Position numbers and translations under genes: made by a program. A DNA stretch of 64,000 nt from Acidithiobacillus thiooxidans ATCC 19377 (GTDB lineage: Bacteria; Pseudomonadota; Gammaproteobacteria; Acidithiobacillales; Acidithiobacillaceae), in contig NZ_CP045571.1 of NCBI RefSeq assembly GCF_009662475.1, positions 2,540,501-2,604,500 of the forward strand, written 5' to 3'. This document shows, piece after piece, positions 31,125 to 39,519 of the stretch. The notes under the pieces are model-generated. The model was not told the DNA's origin, ran no database searches, and saw only the letters and a list, made by a program, of their open reading frames with translations. Position 1 is the first letter of the stretch. Every line of letters begins with the position of its first letter.

Positions 31125-31370
31125 ATGAAAGTACAAATTCTGGTCTCGAAATGGTGCCCGGTTTGCCCGCAGGCTGAAGCAGTATGGAAACAAGCTGCGG
31201 AAAAGGTGCCGATGGAACTGCAGGTACTGGATGTGGCGGATCGCGAAGGGCGCGAAATCGTCAGCAATCTGCGCATTAAAACGGTCCCGGCCATTGTCGT
31301 GGACGGTGCCCTGAAGACAGTGGGCGCACAGCCTCTGGGCGAAGTGCTGAAAATGCTCGGCGTCCAATGA
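31125..31370 (+). CDS. Small thioredoxin/glutaredoxin-fold protein
   Basis: An 81-residue thioredoxin-fold protein with an active-site CPVC (Cys 11 and 14 in KWCPVCPQAEAVW) and the cis-proline region KTVPAIVVDG. The ATG at 31125 is preferred because GGAGGAG lies seven bases upstream; two earlier in-frame starts overlap that site. It resembles small redox proteins acting on thiols of a dedicated partner. It sits 20 bases after the reductase and before the hemerythrin-like gene. The partner is unknown. Confidence 0.85.
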   Translation: MKVQILVSKWCPVCPQAEAVWKQAAEKVPMELQVLDVADREGREIVSNLRIKTVPAIVVDGALKTVGAQPLGEVLKMLGVQ

Positions 31371-31455
31371 ATACAACTTCCTGAATGCGCCTGAACAAAG
31401 CTTCGGCCACGTTCATGTCCCGTAGAAACACACCACAACCTTTTTGGAGAATGTC

Positions 31456-31914
31456 ATGACACCCATAGATCAGATCATGCAACAGGACCATGAACGCCTG
31501 GATCAACTTTTGGAGCAAAGTGCCCAGGCTGTCCGCCAAGGCGCATGGCAGGAAGCTGCGCAGTTACTGGAAGCCTTCCGCCATGGGATTGTCGATGGTC
31601 ATATGGTTGTGGAAGAAAACACCTTATTCCCTGCCTTTGAGCTGCAGGAAGGTAGCGAAGATCATCCTCTGACTGCGCTACTCCGCAAGGGGCATCAGGA
31701 TCTGCGGGTGTTTTTTGAAGAAATGGCGGAGGCCATTGCAGACCAAGACGCCGAGACCTTTGACGATCTGCTGAGTACCGTCCAAACCATTCTCAAACAA
31801 CACGATGCCAAGGAGGAAACTGAACTTTATCCCTATCTGGCTGCCGCATTGGCGGATCAGGGTGAAGCTGCGGGAAAGCGTATTCTCGACTTTGAGGCGG
31901 AGGCCAGATCATGA
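31456..31914 (+). CDS. Hemerythrin-like (HHE) di-iron protein
   Basis: A 152-residue four-helix protein with hemerythrin-type metal ligands: the His in QQDHERLDQL, HMVVEENTLFPAFE, the His in RKGHQDLRVFFEEM, and HDAKEETELYPYL. Such proteins bind O2 or NO, or help repair iron centres (for example the YtfE type). The start at 31456 has GGAGA five bases upstream. The stop overlaps the next start (ATGA), coupling it to the lipoyl-carrier gene. Its place with a globin suggests NO or O2 handling. Confidence 0.88.
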   Translation: MTPIDQIMQQDHERLDQLLEQSAQAVRQGAWQEAAQLLEAFRHGIVDGHMVVEENTLFPAFELQEGSEDHPLTALLRKGHQDLRVFFEEMAEAIADQDAETFDDLLSTVQTILKQHDAKEETELYPYLAAALADQGEAAGKRILDFEAEARS

Positions 31915-32357
31915 GCGAACATAATGGTTGTGAACTACCTGAAGACCTGTTTTATGATCTCGATTATGTCTGGGTGCGTCCGGAAGAGGACGGTACGCTG
32001 ACGATTGGCGTCACAGACCCTGCACAGACCATGTCGGGCCGCCTGCAAAAAGCCCGTATTAAAAAAGTCGGAACACATCTGGAGGCCGGACGGCATGTGG
32101 CTACGCTGGAAAGTGGCAAATGGGCGGGCGGCGTACCCGTGCCCTTTGCCGGTGAAGTCATTGCCCGCAACGAGCAATTGTTGGAAGACCCGCACCTAAT
32201 CAATATTGATCCTTACAAGGACGCCTGGATTGCCCGCGTCAAACCGGATGATCCCCAACATGCCCTGGACAACGTCAAAACCGGTAGTGAAGCTATTGAA
32301 GCACTGGAGGCCTGGATCAAACGCTATGGAGTGCAGTGTATGCGCTGTTCGGAATGA
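31911..32357 (+). CDS. GcvH-like lipoyl carrier protein
   Basis: A 148-residue protein of the glycine-cleavage H family. The lipoylation lysine is K70 in ATLESGKWAGGVPVPFAGEV, keeping the E-S-x-K spacing of GcvH but with G-K-W instead of the usual V-K-A. No other glycine-cleavage gene (P, T or L) is in the window, and the neighbours are redox-stress genes. It may therefore carry a lipoyl dithiol for another reaction, as shown elsewhere for H-protein-like carriers of sulfur oxidation. It ends in an unusual CMRCSE tail with two cysteines. Confidence 0.82.
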   Translation: MSEHNGCELPEDLFYDLDYVWVRPEEDGTLTIGVTDPAQTMSGRLQKARIKKVGTHLEAGRHVATLESGKWAGGVPVPFAGEVIARNEQLLEDPHLINIDPYKDAWIARVKPDDPQHALDNVKTGSEAIEALEAWIKRYGVQCMRCSE

Positions 32358-32360
32358 TCC

Positions 32361-33287
32361 ATGAATCAGGCCGCAAGCCGTTTTACGCTCAGCCCGCCCG
32401 CGCCCTTTCGCCTGGACCTGACCGTCTGGGCACTCCGTCGTCAGGCTCATAATCAGATAGATAGCTGGGATGGCGAAATCTACCGGCGGGCCTGGCAATA
32501 TTCAGGAAACAGGCTGGAGGTCCGGCTTTGGCAAACTCAGGCTGGCAGGACGCCACTGCTGGAAGGAGAAGTCCAGGGGAACTGCGTTGATGCATCAAGC
32601 GTTGCCTGGGTCAGCAGGCAACTTTCGTGGATGCTGAGTCTGGACCAGGATCTTCGCCCCTTCTACGCGATGGCCGCCAGCGACTTGCGGCTGGCAGCTC
32701 TGGCGGATCGCTTTCAAGGATTCAGGCCGCCGCGTTTTTCCTCTCTTTTCGAAGCGCTGAGTAATGCCATTGCCTGCCAGCAATTAAGTCTGCACGTCGG
32801 CATTCTCCTGCTCAATCGCATGGCGAGGCTGTGCAGTAACGCTCCCGAAGCAACGAACTCGTTTGTGCCTTTCCCGAACCCTGCCACCTTACTGCAGCTG
32901 GAAGCAGCCAGCCTGCGCAGCCTGGGGTTCAGCATCCAGAAGGCCAAGTTTTTGCATGGAATTGCAGAAACCGCTGCAGCAGGTCAGTTGGCGCGTGAAA
33001 ACTGGCAAGGCCTGAGCAATTCTGAAGCCGCACAGCGCCTGCATCAGTTGCGCGGTATCGGCCGTTGGTCTACAGAATATGTGTTACTGCGCGGGCTGGG
33101 GCGTCTGGACGTGTTTCCCGGTGATGATGTAGGTGCCCGCAAGGCCTTGTATCAGTGGCTGGAAGAAAAGTCTGCTCCGGACTATACGCAGGTAGCCAAA
33201 AGGTTGCAGCCTTGGCAACCCTATGCTGGCATGCTGTATTTTCTTCTGCTCTTAAACCGCCTGGAGAAGGAGGGACATATACCATGA
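32361..33287 (+). CDS. AlkA-type DNA-3-methyladenine glycosylase
   Basis: A 308-residue base-excision glycosylase of the HhH-GPD superfamily. The helix-hairpin-helix is LHQLRGIGRWSTEYVLLRGL (about residues 227-246), and the catalytic Asp follows in VFPGDDVGARKALY. LFEALSNAIACQQLSLHVG is the conserved start of the domain. The N-terminal 120 residues resemble the AlkA N-domain. It probably removes alkylated bases. It lies three bases after the lipoyl-carrier gene and overlaps the DUF488 gene, so it belongs to the same transcript. DNA alkylation can follow nitrosative stress, which would fit the operon. Confidence 0.86.
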   Translation: MNQAASRFTLSPPAPFRLDLTVWALRRQAHNQIDSWDGEIYRRAWQYSGNRLEVRLWQTQAGRTPLLEGEVQGNCVDASSVAWVSRQLSWMLSLDQDLRPFYAMAASDLRLAALADRFQGFRPPRFSSLFEALSNAIACQQLSLHVGILLLNRMARLCSNAPEATNSFVPFPNPATLLQLEAASLRSLGFSIQKAKFLHGIAETAAAGQLARENWQGLSNSEAAQRLHQLRGIGRWSTEYVLLRGLGRLDVFPGDDVGARKALYQWLEEKSAPDYTQVAKRLQPWQPYAGMLYFLLLLNRLEKEGHIP

Positions 33288-33667
33288 CATCCCATTCGCC
33301 GTTGCGACTGCATCCCCCTGAGATCATTACCTGGCGCGTCTATGAGCGCCCTCTGCCAGCAGGCTACCACGTGCTCGCTGAACGCCTCTGGCCGCGCGGG
33401 GTGCGCAAGGAGGATCTTCCCCTGGACGACTGGCCCAAGGAACTCACACCCAGCACCGCCTTGCGTCAATGGTTTGGGCATGTAGAGGATCGCTGGACCG
33501 AGTTTCGTGAGCGTTATCTGAAAGAACTTGCCGAACACCAGGAAGAAGCCTGTCGTTTACTGGATAATGCGGAAGGTCGGCCGGTCATTCTGCTGTATGC
33601 CGCCCACGATAAAATCCATAATGGTGCTGTGGTACTTCGGGAGTTTTTGCTATCACAGTCCTGCTGA
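33284..33667 (+). CDS. DUF488 (YeaO-like) protein
   Basis: A 127-residue DUF488 protein: RVYERPLPAGYHVLAERLWP followed by RGVRKEDLPLDDWPKELTPS and HVEDRWTEFRERYLKEL are the family blocks. Its function is not known. The frame is open for 43 more codons upstream, but those lie inside the glycosylase gene. The ATG at 33284 overlaps the glycosylase stop (ATGA) and matches the family start. It is the last gene of the globin operon and converges on the Crp/Fnr gene. Confidence 0.85.
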   Translation: MTSHSPLRLHPPEIITWRVYERPLPAGYHVLAERLWPRGVRKEDLPLDDWPKELTPSTALRQWFGHVEDRWTEFRERYLKELAEHQEEACRLLDNAEGRPVILLYAAHDKIHNGAVVLREFLLSQSC

Positions 33668-33701
33668 TCCTGACACCATCACGATCGGCCTACTTCAAAC
33701 G

Positions 33702-34409
33702 TTATGACGAATGACCGGCGGCCCAACACTGCAGGGCACGTGGATCGGGAATATCCAGCACGCGGCGATTGACTGTAATCAGCCCGGCTTTGCGCATACG
33801 CAATAGCAAGCGGGACAGGGTTTCCGGGGTCAAGCCCAGACGGGCAGCTACTGCTGATTTTTTGGCGGGAAGCTCCACAACAGCTGCAGCATCCAGAACC
33901 GGACACAAATCCAGCAGATAACTTACCAGACGTTGTTCTGCCGACTCGACACTGAGCTGGCGGAGCTCCTTGACCAGAAAATGTAAGCGCATACTCAGTC
34001 GTGCCAGCATCTGCCGCATCAACTGGGGCCTTTGCTCCAGAATTTCCAGAAATAAGGCGAGGGGTATTTCCAGAACCGTTGTGGAACCTTCCGCAGCAGC
34101 CGTTACTGGATAACATCCCCCCAGAAAAGCAACGGCTTCGGCAAATAGATCGTTTTCCCGAATAATTTCAACAATTTTTTCCTGACCAGTGGCGGCAGCA
34201 GCAATCAGATGAATACGACCGGAGAGGACCAGATAAAAAGCATTTGCGGTCGCCTTTTCGACAAACAGAATATCGCCTGATCCCAAATGGACTGTTTTGC
34301 TGTGCTTCAGCAAGGAATCCAGCAACGCTTCTGGCCAGGCCGAAAAAAGCGACGTTTCGCGCAGGAGTGAGGGTACATTATCCGTGATGGCTTCCATCAA
34401 AATAGGCAC
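33702..34409 (-). CDS. Crp/Fnr-family regulator (DNR/NnrR-like candidate)
   Basis: A 235-residue regulator with a cyclic-nucleotide-binding-like sensor domain (residues about 15-125, GSGDILFVEKATANAFYLVL) and a dimerisation helix. The C-terminal winged helix reads KKSAVAARLGLTPETLSRLL. The recognition helix has E-x2-S-R, the FNR pattern that reads TTGAT half-sites. The N-terminal cysteine cluster of FNR is missing, so it does not look like an Fe-S oxygen sensor. DNR-type NO sensing is possible. It is convergent with the globin operon. The first codon is GTG at 34409; an ATG four codons later is an alternative. Confidence 0.87.
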   Translation of the reverse strand: MPILMEAITDNVPSLLRETSLFSAWPEALLDSLLKHSKTVHLGSGDILFVEKATANAFYLVLSGRIHLIAAAATGQEKIVEIIRENDLFAEAVAFLGGCYPVTAAAEGSTTVLEIPLALFLEILEQRPQLMRQMLARLSMRLHFLVKELRQLSVESAEQRLVSYLLDLCPVLDAAAVVELPAKKSAVAARLGLTPETLSRLLLRMRKAGLITVNRRVLDIPDPRALQCWAAGHSS

Positions 34410-34676
34410 TCACTGGAGAAAAAGGCAGGATAGCCATCGCCCGTCAGCACCGCAAGCACAAAACCATCCTGGCAAGCAGGATTCACTCTGATCGGGCCAG
34501 AAGCTGACCCATGAATTGATTTATAAAATTGCAGTCTGGATAATGAAATCCTCGCGAGACGACAATGGATCGGCAGGTAGACGTAATCGGATACTATCGG
34601 CACAAGCCGCGACGCGCCATATGGACGTATAATTCCTGTTCCACTCGTACTGAGCCAGGATGCTGAGCATAATTCC

Positions 34677-35741
34677 ATGAATATGATCCAGAAGCTGATT
34701 CGTCCCGGAATTCCGGCAGCGATTTTCTCCGCCCTGCTTTTTGGTGCCAGCACCCCTCTGGCCAAAATTCTCCTAGCGTCGGTCAGCCCCTGGATGCTCG
34801 CGGCCCTGCTTTATCTGGGTTCCGGTCTGGGGCTCAGCGTGTATCGACTGCTGCGCCGCAGTCCGCGCGTCCATTTATCGCGTACAGACACCTTCTGGTT
34901 TGGTGCCTCCGTACTGGCAGGAGGCATCATCGCACCAGTGCTGTTCATGTTCGGACTGCGGGGTGCGGCAGCATCCGATGCCTCCTTGCTGCTCAATGCC
35001 GAATCCGTATTCACCACGCTGCTGGCCTGGTGGGTGTTCAAGGAAAACTTTGATCGTCGGATTGCCTGGGGCATGTTCGCCATTGTGCTCGGCATGGTGC
35101 TGCTCAGCTGGCCCGGTGCCGGAATACTGCAATTTCATATCCAACAGTTGTGGCCAGCAGCGGCCATCATTGCCGCCTGCTTTGCCTGGGGCGTAGACAA
35201 TAATCTGACCCGGAAAGTCTCCCTGACGGATTCCAGCTGGATTGCCGCAAACAAGGGATGGGTCGCGGGTAGCGTCAATCTACTACTCGCCTTATGGCTG
35301 GGCAGCACAATACCGGCTCTACCCGATGCCATTGCTGCCATGATTCTGGGATTTTTTGCTTACGGGGTAAGCCTCGCCTTGTTTGTGGTTGGCTTACGCC
35401 ATCTGGGCAGTGCCCGCACGGGGGCCTATTTTTCAAGCGCTCCCTTCTTTGGGGCCATTCTCAGCGTCATCATCCTGGGCACTCCGGTCACCCCGCTACT
35501 ACTGATCACGGCAGCACTGATGGCCTGGGGCATCTGGATGCATCTGGATGAACGCCACGATCATGTCCATTCCCATGAGGCCATGGATCATGCCCACATG
35601 CATATCCATGACGTCCATCACCAACACGCCCATGCCTTTCCGGTTGCTCCAGGAACCCGCCATGCGCATCCGCATCATCACGAGCCCCTCACTCACAGCC
35701 ACCCTCACGTGCCGGACATGCATCATTTACACAAGCACTAA
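34677..35741 (+). CDS. EamA/DMT-family transporter with histidine-rich C-terminal tail
   Basis: A 354-residue, ten-segment drug/metabolite transporter. The two EamA repeats cover about residues 10-145 and 155-290 (IPAAIFSALLFGASTPLAKI; LRHLGSARTGAYFSSAPFFG). The last ~65 residues carry about 25 histidines in HxH and HHxH patterns (HVHSHEAMDHAHMHIHDVHH), which should face the cytoplasm and could bind Ni, Co, Zn or Cu. The substrate is unknown. Such tails occur in metal transporters, so a metal or metal-complex substrate is plausible but unproven. Confidence 0.85.
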   Translation: MNMIQKLIRPGIPAAIFSALLFGASTPLAKILLASVSPWMLAALLYLGSGLGLSVYRLLRRSPRVHLSRTDTFWFGASVLAGGIIAPVLFMFGLRGAAASDASLLLNAESVFTTLLAWWVFKENFDRRIAWGMFAIVLGMVLLSWPGAGILQFHIQQLWPAAAIIAACFAWGVDNNLTRKVSLTDSSWIAANKGWVAGSVNLLLALWLGSTIPALPDAIAAMILGFFAYGVSLALFVVGLRHLGSARTGAYFSSAPFFGAILSVIILGTPVTPLLLITAALMAWGIWMHLDERHDHVHSHEAMDHAHMHIHDVHHQHAHAFPVAPGTRHAHPHHHEPLTHSHPHVPDMHHLHKH

Positions 35742-35769
35742 ATCGCGCCAGCCATAGATTTTCAGGAGG

Positions 35770-36297
35770 CTACAAAGGCGCCACCCGAAACGTTTCAAAG
35801 AGAATATCTACGGCAGTATGCTGGGCACCGTGGGCAACAGCGTCAAAAATGTCCTGATCCGTCCAGCCTTCCTGGCGCAGTTGGTCAACCTCAGCATTTT
35901 TGACAGCATGAGGATTTCTCACCGCACGGACCACATAATCCAGCAACAGATTTTCGCGCTCGGCCAAGGGACCATTACGGGGATTTTCGAGGGCTTTCTG
36001 GATAGCCTCGGGCGAGATTCCGGCATTGACCAGCAGCGACTGATTGAAACCAATACAAAACTGGCAGTGTCCATCTTCTGAAAGGATATAACGCAGCAAT
36101 GCCAGAAAGTTAGCCGAAAGGCGTGGATGCTGTCCGAAATACCCCAATAACTGCATTTGAATGGCCAGCAATTTGGGGCTGACACCAAATAATTGCAGGC
36201 CTTCCGGGACGCCTCCGAAAGATTTCTCAATGGCTGCATAGAGTTCTGCCAGCTCGCCGGTGGCTTCCGAAGGCGGGGTAAGGGTAAGTGTGGTCAT
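35770..36297 (-). CDS. AhpD/carboxymuconolactone-decarboxylase-like protein
   Basis: A 175-residue all-helical protein of the CMD/AhpD family. A CxxC lies in LSEDGHCQFCIGFNQSLL. Classical AhpD peroxidase sites have C-x2-C-x3-H, and here the His position is Asn, so peroxidase activity is doubtful. The ATG at 36297 is preferred because GGAG lies about nine bases upstream; an ATG two codons earlier sits too close. A GGTATGT...ACATACC inverted repeat (36346-36352 and 36377-36383) upstream may be an operator. It stands alone between the DMT transporter and the RND operon. Confidence 0.8.
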   Translation of the reverse strand: MTTLTLTPPSEATGELAELYAAIEKSFGGVPEGLQLFGVSPKLLAIQMQLLGYFGQHPRLSANFLALLRYILSEDGHCQFCIGFNQSLLVNAGISPEAIQKALENPRNGPLAERENLLLDYVVRAVRNPHAVKNAEVDQLRQEGWTDQDIFDAVAHGAQHTAVDILFETFRVAPL

Positions 36298-36474
36298 GAC
36301 CATTCTCCTCTGTTAGATAATGAAAACATAAGGTACCAACTGTCCGGTATGTTGTCAAAAGCAACAAAGAACCAAGACATACCTGAGGGACTAACATATT
36401 GTTTAGCGACCCGCGCATGGTAGTAGCATCATGACTCCCTTTCACAAGGACGGGCCTTTCCCTGAACCAATGGA

Positions 36475-39400
36475 TCAGTGTATGACGCGCACTGATCCCT
36501 TTTTAGAAAGTCTTTCCAGCCACGCGTAAATTCCAGGCATCACCAGCAGTACCAGAGGAATTTCAGCCAGCAATCCGGAAATAATGGCGATGGCCAAAGG
36601 CGCCTGCATTTGTGCTCCGGCGCCCATCCCCAAGGCCAGCGGCATGAGGGCCAAAATGGCGATAATGGCCGTCATCAGCACCGGCCGTAGCCGCGCCTTA
36701 CCAGCCCGAACCAGTTCGTGGGACTCTGCGGACTGCGCTTCCGCAAAAAAGAAAATCGCCGTTTCCGTGACAATGCCAACAATCATGGTCATCCCGATCA
36801 TAGCGGTAATATTGCGCTCGGTGCCGGTCAGCCACAGGCCGATAAACACACTGCCCAAAGCCAGAAGCGCCGTAGCGAGAATACTCAGGACCACGGTAAA
36901 ACGCTCGTAGAGAAACAGCAGCAATACCGTCACCAGCAGAATGGCTGCCAGCAGCACCAGCGCCAGCTCGCGCATGGATTGTTGCTGTTCGCGGTATAAT
37001 CCCCCGTACTGTAAATAGACCCCTTGGGGTAACTGCAGGTGGGCCAGACGGGCCTTCACCTCGCCCATCACCGTACTCATCGCCCGCCCTTCGATACGGG
37101 CTGTCACTGCCACCATGGGTTTGAGATTTTCGGAGTTCAGTTCCGCCTGCCCGGATTGCATTCGAATTTCAGCCACCTGTCCCAGAGTCAGATAATGCCC
37201 ATCGGGGGCGATTATGGGGAGTTGTCTCAGGCGGTGAATTTCACTCCAGAGTGCATGGGGAGCGCGGACGCGGACCCCGATCATTTCCTGGCCTTGGGGT
37301 ATTCGGCTGACCACGCGGCCCTCCATCAAGGTTTGCAACTGGCTGCTGACCTGACCGGGAGTCATTCCCGCCAGGGCCGCCTTCACCGGATCCACATGAA
37401 TATCAACGGCGTCACCGGCAATGGTAATCCCGTCAAACACCTCGACAACACCCGACACCTGCCGGATTTGCCCAGCCACTTGCCGGGCCAATTTTTGCAG
37501 GGTTTGGGGATCCGCTCCGAAGAGCTTGATTTCGACAGGCTGAGGGACGGCGGTTAAATCTCCGATAAGATCTTCCATCAGTTGCCCCGTTTGCACCCGC
37601 AACCCCGGAACCTGATTATGAATCTGCGCACGAACGGCCTGCATCACCTGCCATATGCTGTGCTGTCGCTGCGCCTTCAGTCGGATGAAAAAGTCTCCGG
37701 TATTCGCTTCGGTGATGCCGCCGCCCAACTGCAGACCCGTGCGCCGTGAATAACTGGCCACATCCCGATTCTGGGCGAGAATCTGCTGTACCTGATCCAG
37801 CAGTCGATCCGTTTCCGCCAGAGAAGTGCCGGGAGCAGCGGTATAATCCAGCACGAAGCCCCCCTCGTCCATCGCGGGCATGAAACCACTGCCCACCTGG
37901 GTATAGGACCATCCTCCCAACAGCAAAAAAGCCAGCACAATCAAAGATAAAAACAATGGCCGCCGCAACAGTTTTTCCAGATAATGCCCATACATGCGGC
38001 TGAACCAGGCCAAAAAACGGCCCTGATGTTCGGCCTGCTCGGCATCCCGGGGTCTCAGGAGTAGATCGGCGAGGAGGGGCACCGCCAGATAAGCCACCAG
38101 AAAGGACACCAGCAGGGCCGCTGCAATGGAAATGGCCAATGCCTGAAAAAAAGCACCGGTAACCCCGGATAAAAAGGCCAGGGGTATAAAAATGATAATG
38201 GTTGCTGCCGATGAGCCCGCCAGGGGTTTACTCATTTCCAGGGCAGAATGCAGCACGGACACCGGCTTACCTTCACTGGGGTTATCGGTAATGCGGCGCA
38301 TGATGTGTTCGAGCATGACCACAGCATCATCTACTACCAGGCCCACAGCTGCCGCCATGCCCCCCAGCGTCATGATATTAAAGCTCTGGTGCAACACATA
38401 AAGGATCAGCACGCTGGCAAGGAGCACACTGGGCAGCACGATGGCCACAATGAAGGTCAGCCGCAAATTTCGTAAAAACACCAGCAGCACCAGAGCGGCC
38501 AAAGCTGCGCCGATAAAAATGGCATCCCGCACACTGGATGCTGCAGCGGTAATCAACTGACTCTGATCGTACCAGGTACTCAGCTTTATCCCTGCCGGAA
38601 TACTCTTGGCATCCTTGCGCAGCAGAGTCCGGATATCCTGATCAATGGCCACCGTATTGGCACCCATCTGTTGCTTGATATTGACCAGCACAGCGTTTTT
38701 GCCATTGGCCGTTACTGTGGTCCACTGAGGTGCGGTTCCTACCCGGACCTCGGCAACATCGGCCAGGTCCACGACCCCGGCCGTGCCGGTCTTCAGTACG
38801 ATATGACGGATATCCTGCACATTTTTCAGGGGGCTTTCACTCAGAATCTGATAGAGGCGGTAATGTCGTTGCAATCGACCCACGGCGGTAATGACATTGC
38901 CGTTACTCAGTGCCTGCTCCACCGCCGTCAGACGCAGCCCATAACTCTGCAGACGCATGGGATCCACCACCACCTGATATTCCTCACGCGCCCCGCCCTG
39001 CACTTCGACCTGTGCCACACCGTGGATAGCCAACAGCAGCGGCCGCAGGTCATATTCGGCATAGCGACGCAGGGCGACCGGATCCAGACGATCCGAGGTC
39101 AGCGACAGACCCAACACCGGAAACACCGTCGGATCCATGCGCCGCGCCGTAAACCGGGTGTCTGGCGGCAAAGCGGGCAATACCTTGTTGACCGCCGATT
39201 CCGCCTGCAACAGCGCTTCGGTCATATTGCTGCCCCAGGCGAACTGTACGGATACATCGGCGGCACCACGCGCCGTGGTAGAACGAATGCGCTCGACACC
39301 GGGAACCGCCCGCAAGGCCTGTTCCAACGGCCGGGTGACCGCAATTTCCGTCTGTTGAATGGGCATGTTCCCGGAATTTACCGAGACTTCGATCCGTGGG

Positions 39401-39519
39401 AAAACCACATTGGGAAACAGGGCCACCGGCATTTTCATGGCGGCCATCAGACCCGCCAGGACCAACACCAGCAACAGGAAAAGCATGGAACGCCGATGCT
39501 GCAGCAACCAGGCACCCAT
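36475..39519 (-). CDS. RND efflux pump, inner-membrane subunit
   Basis: A full-length 1014-residue RND transporter with twelve expected membrane segments. The first is at residues about 9-28; proton-relay aspartates are D397 and D398 in GLVVDDAVVMLEHIMRR. Two large periplasmic loops follow segments 1 and 7. The DD pair resembles drug-type (HAE) rather than CusA-type pumps, although PVALFPNVVFPRIEVSVNSG also fits broader CzcA-like families. It is the last gene of a leftward TolC-HlyD-RND operon, and its start overlaps the HlyD stop (TGATG). The substrate is unknown. Confidence 0.92.
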   Translation of the reverse strand: MGAWLLQHRRSMLFLLLVLVLAGLMAAMKMPVALFPNVVFPRIEVSVNSGNMPIQQTEIAVTRPLEQALRAVPGVERIRSTTARGAADVSVQFAWGSNMTEALLQAESAVNKVLPALPPDTRFTARRMDPTVFPVLGLSLTSDRLDPVALRRYAEYDLRPLLLAIHGVAQVEVQGGAREEYQVVVDPMRLQSYGLRLTAVEQALSNGNVITAVGRLQRHYRLYQILSESPLKNVQDIRHIVLKTGTAGVVDLADVAEVRVGTAPQWTTVTANGKNAVLVNIKQQMGANTVAIDQDIRTLLRKDAKSIPAGIKLSTWYDQSQLITAAASSVRDAIFIGAALAALVLLVFLRNLRLTFIVAIVLPSVLLASVLILYVLHQSFNIMTLGGMAAAVGLVVDDAVVMLEHIMRRITDNPSEGKPVSVLHSALEMSKPLAGSSAATIIIFIPLAFLSGVTGAFFQALAISIAAALLVSFLVAYLAVPLLADLLLRPRDAEQAEHQGRFLAWFSRMYGHYLEKLLRRPLFLSLIVLAFLLLGGWSYTQVGSGFMPAMDEGGFVLDYTAAPGTSLAETDRLLDQVQQILAQNRDVASYSRRTGLQLGGGITEANTGDFFIRLKAQRQHSIWQVMQAVRAQIHNQVPGLRVQTGQLMEDLIGDLTAVPQPVEIKLFGADPQTLQKLARQVAGQIRQVSGVVEVFDGITIAGDAVDIHVDPVKAALAGMTPGQVSSQLQTLMEGRVVSRIPQGQEMIGVRVRAPHALWSEIHRLRQLPIIAPDGHYLTLGQVAEIRMQSGQAELNSENLKPMVAVTARIEGRAMSTVMGEVKARLAHLQLPQGVYLQYGGLYREQQQSMRELALVLLAAILLVTVLLLFLYERFTVVLSILATALLALGSVFIGLWLTGTERNITAMIGMTMIVGIVTETAIFFFAEAQSAESHELVRAGKARLRPVLMTAIIAILALMPLALGMGAGAQMQAPLAIAIISGLLAEIPLVLLVMPGIYAWLERLSKKGSVRVIH

